From the NCBI GenBank assembly GCA_947174225.1, contig CAMWIF010000064.1, forward strand, positions 1 through 10,415: a stretch of DNA of 10,415 nt, in the 5' to 3' direction. Below are positions 1-5,224 of the stretch, one piece after another; within the stretch, counting starts at the first letter, position 1, and the number at the start of each line of letters is the position of its first letter. Source of the DNA: an uncultured Porphyromonadaceae bacterium (GTDB lineage: Bacteria > Bacteroidota > Bacteroidia > Bacteroidales > Muribaculaceae). The notes under the pieces were generated by a model, which was not told the DNA's origin, did no database searches, and was given only the letters and a program-made list of their open reading frames with translations. The position numbers and the translations under genes were made by a program.

Positions 1-70
1 AAAGTCTACTTAAACCAGTTCTCATCAGATTTAATTTTCCACAAAATTACAAAAAAATTGGCAAAAGTTA

Positions 71-100
71 TTGTCAAATCAAATAAAAGTGTTAACTTCG
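71..100 (+). promoter_or_regulatory. Promoter of the tRNA-Ser gene, Bacteroides type
   Basis: TTG at 71-73 is followed after 19 bases by TAACTTCG at 93-100. This matches the Bacteroidetes primary sigma factor consensus (TTG near -33, TAnnTTTG near -7) with one mismatch in the -7 box. Transcription would start near 107 and leave a leader of about 33 bases before the tRNA. The leader holds a small inverted repeat, CGCAA and TTGCG around a 4-base loop (115-128). Position and spacing are seen in the sequence; activity is inferred. Confidence 0.6.
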
Positions 101-139
101 CGGTGTAATTCAATCGCAAAAGCTTGCGAAAGAGAATTT

Positions 140-230
140 GGAGTGATGCTCGAGTGGCTGAAGAGGCACGCCTGGAAAGCGTGTATACGCCAAAAGCGTA
201 TCCCGAGTTCGAATCTCGGTCACTCCGCCA
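140..230 (+). tRNA. tRNA-Ser (anticodon GGA)
   Basis: The full cloverleaf can be folded by eye. The acceptor stem is GGAGTGA (140-146) with TCACTCC (220-226), followed by discriminator G227 and an encoded CCA (228-230). The anticodon stem is CACGC/GCGTG (167-171 and 179-183) around the loop CTGGAAA, placing anticodon GGA at 174-176, which reads UCC and UCU serine codons. A long variable arm (TACGC/GCGTA around CAAAA, about 186-200) marks it as a class II tRNA, as expected for serine. The T arm is CCGAG/CTCGG (203-207 and 215-219) around TTCGAAT. No second copy of the 3' end that could serve as an attachment-site repeat was seen in the window. Confidence 0.97.
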
Positions 231-276
231 ATAAGAAGTGTCTTAATCCAAATTTGGATTAAGACACTTCTTATTG
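229..276. terminator. Perfect 48-base palindrome directly after the tRNA, probable terminator
   Basis: The bases from 229 to 276 are a perfect inverted repeat with arms of 24 bases centred in AAATTT (between 252 and 253). It begins inside the encoded CCA of the tRNA, so its first two bases are also the tRNA end. An A-rich left foot (AATAAGAAG) and T-rich right foot (CTTCTTATT) make it look like a bidirectional intrinsic terminator, although it lacks a long T run after the stem. It would end the tRNA transcript and insulate the gene that starts at 311. Such extended symmetry is also compatible with a recombination or protein-binding site, but nothing in the window proves that. Confidence 0.65.
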
Positions 277-310
277 TAACTAATAATAGGAATAACCCTC
301 ATCATTTATT

Positions 311-889
311 TTGACACAACCTATACTCTATATAATTGCAGGGTGTAACGGAGCCGGCAAGACTACGGCTTCTTATTCTGTGTTGCCTGATTTGCTTGAG
401 TGTAAAGAATTTGTGAATGCCGATGAAATAGCTAAAGGGCTCTCACCCTTCAATCCGGAGTCTGTGTCGATTGAAGCCGGTAAACTAATGCTTCAGCGTA
501 TTGACTTACTTCTAAATCAACACAAGACCTTTGCTATTGAAACTACCCTTGCAACGAGGAGTTACGCTACCCTCGTCAAAAGAGCCCATTTAAAGAGTTA
601 TCAAGTGATATTGCTTTTCTTTTGGCTTTCCACTCCAGAAATGGCAGTACAGCGAGTTGCAAAGCGTGTAAGCGAAGGAGGGCATAATATTCCTATAGAT
701 ATCATCTATCGACGCTACTGGGCAGGATTACGTAACTTCTTCAACATCTTCGCTCCAATTGTCGATAGTTGGATGTTCTTCAATAATGAAACTCACTCCA
801 CATTACTGGCTACAGAGGAGAAGGTTATAGATTATAACCTATTCAACAAGGTCAGAGACACAATTGATAAATTGAGTGACAAGAAATAA
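311..889 (+). CDS. Zeta-toxin-like P-loop kinase (COG4185-type AAA/zeta family)
   Basis: This 192-residue protein is a single P-loop NTPase domain. Walker A is GCNGAGKTT at residues 11-19, right after the first beta strand (ILYIIA). NADEIAKGLSP (36-46) and ETTLATRS (77-84) are typical of the short zeta-toxin family. The basic stretch RVAKRVSEGGHNIP (115-128) with RRY (134-136) forms the lid that normally contacts the phosphates. True zeta toxins phosphorylate UDP-N-acetylglucosamine and block peptidoglycan synthesis; for this short subfamily that activity is inferred from homology only. The reading frame is closed by a stop at 293-295, so the TTG at 311 is the first plausible start and gives the N-terminus expected for the family (four residues before the first strand). 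No Shine-Dalgarno lies at the usual distance. A small partner gene follows 19 bases later, so the two are probably one transcript. No promoter was recognised. Confidence 0.85.
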   Translation: MTQPILYIIAGCNGAGKTTASYSVLPDLLECKEFVNADEIAKGLSPFNPESVSIEAGKLMLQRIDLLLNQHKTFAIETTLATRSYATLVKRAHLKSYQVILLFFWLSTPEMAVQRVAKRVSEGGHNIPIDIIYRRYWAGLRNFFNIFAPIVDSWMFFNNETHSTLLATEEKVIDYNLFNKVRDTIDKLSDKK

Positions 890-908
890 CTTGAAAAAGC
901 TATATAGT

Positions 909-1106
909 ATGTCGGAAGAAGAAAAACAAAACTTAAAAGAGAAAATCTGTAAGGGTTTAAAGCAATCCTTTGAGAATTTGTTGCGACGCAAGGCAGCCCT
1001 TGGTCAAGATATGGTCTTTGCAGACGCAGACGGAATGCCTCGCATCGTCCCGGCTCGCGAAGCCCTGATCGAATATGAATCTAAACACCCCGCCAAAGAA
1101 TCTTAA
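909..1106 (+). CDS. Small partner of the zeta-like kinase, candidate antitoxin
   Basis: The product is 65 residues from the ATG at 909. A GTG at 876 in the same frame would add 11 residues and overlap the kinase gene by 14 bases, but those residues look like read-through of the preceding gene. The N-terminal half is a charged helix (EEEKQNLKEKICKGLKQSFENLLRRKA). The C-terminal half is a short strand-like segment (DMVFADADGMPRIVPARE). This plan, a helix followed by a 'visible residue, then x-x-DG-x' segment ending in a basic/acidic tail, is one I associate with the small proteins found directly downstream of short zeta-like kinases in Bacteroidales. The antitoxin role is inferred from position and size. 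In the classical epsilon-zeta system the antitoxin gene comes first, so the order here is reversed. Confidence 0.65.
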   Translation: MSEEEKQNLKEKICKGLKQSFENLLRRKAALGQDMVFADADGMPRIVPAREALIEYESKHPAKES

Positions 1107-1146
1107 TTCCACACTTAACAAGACATTGTTCGAGTTTCGACCGTAG

Positions 1147-1419
1147 TGTTGTTTAGATATATTTTTGGAGAACGACAACTATAACGAGGAGGAGAAAAAA
1201 GAGAATGAAGCGAATCTGTTTGCTTCCAATATCCTTCTATTGCCAGAGGAAGAGAACGAGATAATTGAAAATGGAATGTTTACCATTGATGCCATCAATG
1301 ATTATGCAAGAAAGTTCAAGACACATCCATCAGTGACAGTATGCCGATTACATTATAATAAAGTTCTTTCGCTCCATGAATATCATAATGTGCTTATGTC
1401 GATCAATTTATTTGAATAG
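1147..1419 (+). pseudogene. C-terminal remnant of an ImmA/IrrE (HigA-type) protein
   Basis: The open frame runs from just after a TAG at 1144-1146 to the TAG at 1417-1419. The only start-like codon near its beginning is a TTG at 1165, yet family-like sequence (DIFLEN) begins before it. The peptide contains EANLFASNILL, then a helix with FTIDAINDYARKFKTHPSVTVCRLHYNKVL. This resembles the C-terminal end of HigA/ImmA proteins, where EANxFAxxxLIP is followed by a segment ending in HPGIVVGRLQHxG. The N-terminal helix-turn-helix and the HExxH zinc motif are absent, so peptidase activity is impossible and the fragment is best read as a relic. It lies 40 bases after the candidate antitoxin gene. An alternative is a short expressed protein starting at 1165 (84 residues), which I consider less likely. 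Confidence 0.65.
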
Positions 1420-1464
1420 TTGGTCTTAATAATTTCACCAAAGGTTACATTTATTTGATATAAA

Positions 1465-1500
1465 CCCCATCCTACTCTTGAGTTCGCGAGTAAGATGGGG
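1465..1500. terminator. Hairpin between convergent genes
   Basis: CCCCATC (1465-1471) pairs with GATGGGG (1494-1500). After one C-A mismatch, TACTC (1473-1477) pairs with GAGTA (1488-1492), leaving a 10-base loop. It lies between the end of the plus-strand relic (1419) and the end of the minus-strand GH3 gene (1536). On the minus strand the stem is followed by TTTATAT, which suits termination of the GH3 transcript. The plus strand shows only AAACGTTTCT after the stem. The remaining bases of 1420-1535 hold nothing else I recognise. Confidence 0.6.
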
Positions 1501-1535
1501 AAACGTTTCTGATCTTGACTAAGAGAGAGATAAAG

Positions 1536-3905
1536 TCAGAGCTGGGTGGTTTCGGAGAAGTAGCGGTCGCGGATGGGCTTGGTCACTTTGTCGCCACTGA
1601 GGATGATGTCATCTTGCAATTTTATGTCGGCTGATGAGGCTCCTACTTTTATCACGTATTTGCCCGGATCGATGTTCCAGCGACGCTCTCCATCATTGGT
1701 GTAGTAGCCAAACTGGTCAGGATAGAGCTTCACCTGTACCCTCTTCGTCTCACCCGGATTCAACGTTACTCTTGCGAAGCCTTGAAGCTTAATCGGTCGT
1801 AAGACACTATTCTTTTCAGCTGTGCCGGAGGTTTCGGAAGTGCTACTTGGTGAGAGGTAGATCTGGGCAATTTCGTCGGCTTTCACTTTGCCGGTATTGG
1901 TCACATCAAAAGACACTGTTATACCGTCAGCGGAAGTGGTGGAAGCATTCTTGTCTACCTCAAGGTTATTATAGGCAAATGTGGTATAGGTCAAGCCATA
2001 ACCAAACTCCCACTCCACTCGCGGATCCTTCTCAGCTGAATAAAGGTAACATAATGGATCATAGACCTCTGTATTGGGGTAGCTAACAGAAAGTTTGCCT
2101 GACGGGGAGATAGTGCCATACAGAATATCTGCTAAGGCATTGCCTCCCTCCTCTCCGGGATACCAAGCCTGAATCACAGCTGCACACTTGTCGGCAATAC
2201 CTGACACAACCTGTGCCCTGCCTCCGAACATAACAAGCACTACAGGTTTACCGGTAGCTATGAGAGCCTTCAAATACTCCTCCTGACGACCCGGAAGTCG
2301 CAGACCTTGACGATCCCTATTCTCGCCACACAGCATTACATTCTCACCCATAGCCGCGATAATCACATCGGCATCCTTAGCCATACTTAAAGCCTCAGCC
2401 ATATCAGCTTTTTCGCCCGAATCTACCTTGCGGTGAAGAAGAGCGTATTCCCAGGCACGCTCGTCGCCGCTAAAATTGATCTTGGTCTCTATGGTGTCAG
2501 TCCAATCGCATCCACGTGAATAAGTCACCTCCACATTCTCCGGCTTACGTGAATTCATTCCCTCAAGCAGCTTCACAATGTGAGGGTCATCGACCTCCTC
2601 TGTCCTGCGTTTCCAGAAGTAATTCATACTCGGAAATGAGTAGTCACCACACATTGCCCAGATGGAATTGGCATTCGGACCGGTAACAAAAATCTTCTGC
2701 TTATCCTTCAACGGAAGAATACCGTCATTCTCCAAAAGCACTACCGACTGTGACGCAATGTCATAGGCTGTCTTACGCTCCTCAGGTGAGTCAAGTTTAA
2801 TGTTATCCTTACTATACAGATACGCATCCTTATCAAAAAGACCCGCACGGAATTTATACCGAAGCACGTTTTTAACAGCTTTCTCCAATGTCTCAGGCTT
2901 AACAAGACCCCTATCTATAGCTTCCTGAAGATAAGCATAGCAATTACCCTCGGGGAAATCCACATCATTGCCGGCATTGATTGCCATTGCCGCTTTCTCG
3001 ACATTATCCTTGCCCGGAAGCTGGTCGATAGCGGTATAGTCACTCACTACCATCCCGTCAAACCCAACATAGTCGCGTAAAATATCCTGTAAAATCCAGT
3101 CGTTGGCAACACAGTTAGTGCCTTTGACAGCGTGATAACCCGGCATTACCGCAGAACTACCCGCCACTCTTATCATAGCCTCATGAGGAAGAAGAATCTC
3201 CTCCATCAACTCCTTCTCGTCGGCATCGCCACCACCTCCATAACCGAGATAATGTTTTGAGCAAGTCCCGACACCTTTACGCAGGTCATCCTGCTGAAGA
3301 CCCTTGACAAAAGCTGTGCCCATAACAGCCGACAGATAATCATCTTCACCATATGATTCCTCAAGACGATTGAAGGAGGGATTACGACACACATCAACCA
3401 TCGGAGAAAGTGAAAGCACCCCTCCAACACTTCTCAAAGCGTTTGCAGTCTGGCGGGTTTTCAGCTCCATCAGTTCCGGATTGAAAGAACACGCCTGACC
3501 TATCTGCTGCGGATAAATTGTGGAGCTAAAAGTATTGACACCGGAAAGTACCTCCTCGTGGAATAACCCCGGAATACCGTTAGGAGTATTGTGTATCAGC
3601 CAATCCTGAACGGCTGCCACCCTGTCGCGAAGCTCATTCGGATCCATCGGCTTCTGGCTGGCAAACTGGCTGAAATGCCCGATTCCATTAGGAATCAAGG
3701 AGTCACACTTCGCCGGATCAAGATTGCCGTTCTCGTCGAAAAGCATATCCATCCAGCATCCTCTCAGCTGCATAATTCGCTCCTCCTGCGACATCTTCTC
3801 ATACAGGGCGTCTACCTGCGCATCAATGTCGACTGTCTTATGTCCGCAACCTGCCAAGGCAGCAGTGGCACACAATGCCATCAGTAATTTCTTCATCATA
3901 TTCAT
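1536..3905 (-). CDS. Glycoside hydrolase family 3 lipoprotein (beta-glucosidase/beta-xylosidase type)
   Basis: This 789-residue enzyme would remove terminal beta-linked sugars from oligosaccharides in the periplasm by a retaining mechanism. The first 20 residues are a lipoprotein signal ending in the lipobox LAGC, with C20 as the acylated cysteine. The next residues, GHKTVDID, lack the acidic run known as the Bacteroides surface export signal, so the periplasmic side is more likely. The TIM-barrel domain (about 30-355) has the RLEESYGED segment (180-188), the KH pair (K217, H218) and GMVVSDY with the predicted nucleophile D289. The second domain (about 385-615) holds GENRDRQGLRLPG, in which E528 is the likely acid/base. 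A fibronectin-III-like domain (about 660-765) closes the protein. There is no PA14 insertion and the length is normal for the family. ATG codons also occur at residues 3 and 4; the first was kept. Substrate specificity cannot be read from sequence. The adjacent regulator and esterase suggest a plant cell-wall glycan. Confidence 0.93.
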   Translation of the reverse strand: MNMMKKLLMALCATAALAGCGHKTVDIDAQVDALYEKMSQEERIMQLRGCWMDMLFDENGNLDPAKCDSLIPNGIGHFSQFASQKPMDPNELRDRVAAVQDWLIHNTPNGIPGLFHEEVLSGVNTFSSTIYPQQIGQACSFNPELMELKTRQTANALRSVGGVLSLSPMVDVCRNPSFNRLEESYGEDDYLSAVMGTAFVKGLQQDDLRKGVGTCSKHYLGYGGGGDADEKELMEEILLPHEAMIRVAGSSAVMPGYHAVKGTNCVANDWILQDILRDYVGFDGMVVSDYTAIDQLPGKDNVEKAAMAINAGNDVDFPEGNCYAYLQEAIDRGLVKPETLEKAVKNVLRYKFRAGLFDKDAYLYSKDNIKLDSPEERKTAYDIASQSVVLLENDGILPLKDKQKIFVTGPNANSIWAMCGDYSFPSMNYFWKRRTEEVDDPHIVKLLEGMNSRKPENVEVTYSRGCDWTDTIETKINFSGDERAWEYALLHRKVDSGEKADMAEALSMAKDADVIIAAMGENVMLCGENRDRQGLRLPGRQEEYLKALIATGKPVVLVMFGGRAQVVSGIADKCAAVIQAWYPGEEGGNALADILYGTISPSGKLSVSYPNTEVYDPLCYLYSAEKDPRVEWEFGYGLTYTTFAYNNLEVDKNASTTSADGITVSFDVTNTGKVKADEIAQIYLSPSSTSETSGTAEKNSVLRPIKLQGFARVTLNPGETKRVQVKLYPDQFGYYTNDGERRWNIDPGKYVIKVGASSADIKLQDDIILSGDKVTKPIRDRYFSETTQL

Positions 3906-3966
3906 TAGTTAAATCAGTTTGACAAAGGTCTTCCAACCACCGAATCCCCACTCTCTGAAACTTTTC

Positions 3967-3997
3967 CAAAGTTAATAAAAATATCCCACTTCACCAA
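3967..3997 (-). promoter_or_regulatory. Promoter of the GH3 gene, Bacteroides type
   Basis: Read on the minus strand, TTG (3997-3995) is followed after 20 bases by TAACTTTG (3974-3967), an exact match to the Bacteroidetes -7 consensus TAnnTTTG. Transcription would start around 3960 and give a leader of about 55 bases before the ATG at 3905. The gene has no Shine-Dalgarno, only an A/T-rich leader (ATTTAACTAATG), which is normal for this phylum. Confidence 0.65.
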
Positions 3998-4177
3998 GTG
4001 TAATGTTTGATTCCGCTACAACGTCTCTGAACTATAAAAGCCTTAGTAATCGAATTTGAACAGGTAGACACTAAGGATTGTTCTACCATTAAAATCTCGG
4101 ACAGTCGCCACGCACTGCTTCGGCTTCCTCCTCATTCCTCAAATTCCAAATCAGAACATAATTATACAACACTACAT
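3998..4177. other. Intergenic region upstream of the WG-repeat gene
   Basis: The gap between the divergent GH3 and WG-repeat genes is 272 bases (3906-4177). The GH3 promoter takes the left part. The rest has no complete gene and no plus-strand promoter with good spacing; TAATGTTTG at 4001-4009 is one base too long for the -7 consensus. The stretch 4083-4150 is more G/C-rich than its surroundings and is open in the frame of the WG gene upstream of its ATG, but no start codon is present. Nothing else could be identified. Confidence 0.4.
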
Positions 4178-5095
4178 ATGAAAACAGAGAAACAATTGCT
4201 TTGGGGATATATAAACCTCGACGGTTCATATCTGATTGAGCCGAAGTTTAACGATGCCTATCCGTTTTACGACGGTCTTGCCCGCGTAAAAGTAGGTTTC
4301 GAGAGCGGCTACATTAATAAGGATGGTGAATACGTTGTCACTCCTCAATATGATTTTGCAAGCGATTTCCACGAGGGATTGGCTTGGGTGGCAAAAGATA
4401 ATAAGTATGGCTATCTAAATCCGAAAGGTGAAGTTGCCATAGAGCTGAATTACACACGGGCAAGCGACTTTAAAGATGGCTTGGCTATGGTGCAAATCGA
4501 GGATAAATATGGCTACATCACACCTGCCGGGACGCTAATCACAGAAAAACCCTTTGAATTTTTAGGACTATTCTGCGACGGCTTGGCGAGGGCTATGACC
4601 GATGGAAAAACAGGCTATATCAACACGCAAGGAGAGATGGTCATTCCTCAACAATTTGATTTCGCAGCAGACTTCATCGAAGGGGTAGCAATTGTGGCTG
4701 TGGGTGATAAATACGGATGTATAAACCCTGCCGGCGAATTTGTGATTAAGCCTGAATATCCCTCACCGTTAGCTCTTAAAAGAACCCCCGAATATACAGC
4801 CTTAGTCAACGTTCCGGAATTTGTCACACCCTCTATGGAAGATTTGTTTCACGAGGGACTTGCCGTAAAATCGGAGGGTGGTAAATGTGGCTATGTCAAC
4901 AAAGAGGGAACCTTCATAATCCCCGCTACCTACACCGAGGCAGAACCATTTTGCGACGGTCTGGCACGTGTACGCACAAGCACTAAGGGGAAATGGGGCT
5001 ATATTAATAAGACCGGTGCCTACGCATTTAAAGCCAAATTCAAAGAGGCTCGTGATTTCCACGACGGCATAGGTCGTGTCTTGGCAGAAGTATAA
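4178..5095 (+). CDS. WG-repeat protein (eight WG beta repeats)
   Basis: The 305-residue protein is made almost entirely of WG repeats (KWGYIN..G..VI.P.Y..A..F.DGLA.V). Eight copies can be counted, beginning at about residues 8, 42, 75, 109, 143, 177, 236 and 271. The invariant core is YGYINxxGE, then a F.(D/E)GLA turn. The sixth copy carries an insertion of roughly 22 residues (about 195-217, PSPLALKRTPEYTALVNVPE) before its FHEGLA turn. There is no signal peptide, lipobox or membrane segment, so the protein is probably cytoplasmic and acts as a beta-rich binding scaffold. The molecular role of WG proteins is generally unknown and I do not assign one. The gene is alone on its strand, between a GH3 gene and the regulator. 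The start is the first ATG in the frame. A strong hairpin follows 16 bases after the stop. Confidence 0.9.
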   Translation: MKTEKQLLWGYINLDGSYLIEPKFNDAYPFYDGLARVKVGFESGYINKDGEYVVTPQYDFASDFHEGLAWVAKDNKYGYLNPKGEVAIELNYTRASDFKDGLAMVQIEDKYGYITPAGTLITEKPFEFLGLFCDGLARAMTDGKTGYINTQGEMVIPQQFDFAADFIEGVAIVAVGDKYGCINPAGEFVIKPEYPSPLALKRTPEYTALVNVPEFVTPSMEDLFHEGLAVKSEGGKCGYVNKEGTFIIPATYTEAEPFCDGLARVRTSTKGKWGYINKTGAYAFKAKFKEARDFHDGIGRVLAEV

Positions 5096-5111
5096 ACCTA
5101 TCGACATAAAA

Positions 5112-5143
5112 GGGGGAGCCGCACTGCTTGATGCGACTCCCCC
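5112..5143. terminator. Strong hairpin terminator between the WG gene and the regulator
   Basis: GGGGGAG (5112-5118) pairs with CTCCCCC (5137-5143). After a C-A mismatch, CGCA (5120-5123) pairs with TGCG (5132-5135), leaving an 8-base loop. On the minus strand the stem is followed at once by TTTTATG, a classic intrinsic terminator for the regulator transcript, whose stop codon lies about 80 bases upstream. On the plus strand it may also stop the WG-repeat transcript, though no T run follows there. Confidence 0.75.
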
Positions 5144-5145
5144 AC

Positions 5146-5223
5146 GGCACAAGCCTCGGCATACATAAGGAGCACTTCGGCATAACGGAAAATAGTGAGA
5201 TTCTTAAAGCCATACCAGCCTTT
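5146..5223 (-). pseudogene. SusD/RagB-family relic
   Basis: On the minus strand, directly after the regulator stop codon, a short frame encodes about 26 residues: KGWYGFKNLTIF, then RYAEVLLMYAEACA. The second segment is the core TPR-like helix motif of SusD-family outer-membrane glycan-binding lipoproteins (R-x-AE-V-L-L-x-Y-A-E-A). It normally lies deep inside a protein of 500-600 residues. The frame continues without family similarity through the hairpin to a TAG at 5098-5100. Upstream it is open for only five more codons (from 5238) and overlaps the regulator gene. There is no start, signal or remaining SusD sequence and no SusC gene in the window, so this is a deletion scar rather than a functional gene. 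The identification rests on one highly characteristic motif. Confidence 0.7.
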
Positions 5224-5224
5224 C

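Noticed and set aside
71..262. Open reading frame of 63 codons on the plus strand
   Set aside because: It runs through the tRNA-Ser and half of the palindrome; the protein has no recognisable features and is a by-product of the tRNA sequence.
957..1178. Minus-strand frame of 73 codons
   Set aside because: It is the shadow of the candidate antitoxin gene and the start of the ImmA-type relic; no family features are seen.
1478..1490. GAGTTCG shared between the tRNA T-loop region and the hairpin at 1465-1500 as a possible attachment-site repeat
   Set aside because: Only seven bases match and the surrounding tRNA 3' end is not repeated; this is expected by chance.
4178..5095. WG repeats considered as a DNA tandem repeat or CRISPR-like array
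   Set aside because: The periodicity is in the protein (about 33 residues); the DNA copies have diverged and there are no identical repeats with unique spacers.
4802..5152. Minus-strand frame of 116 codons with a cysteine-rich sequence
   Set aside because: It is antisense to the WG repeats and to the hairpin, and has no recognisable domain or start context.
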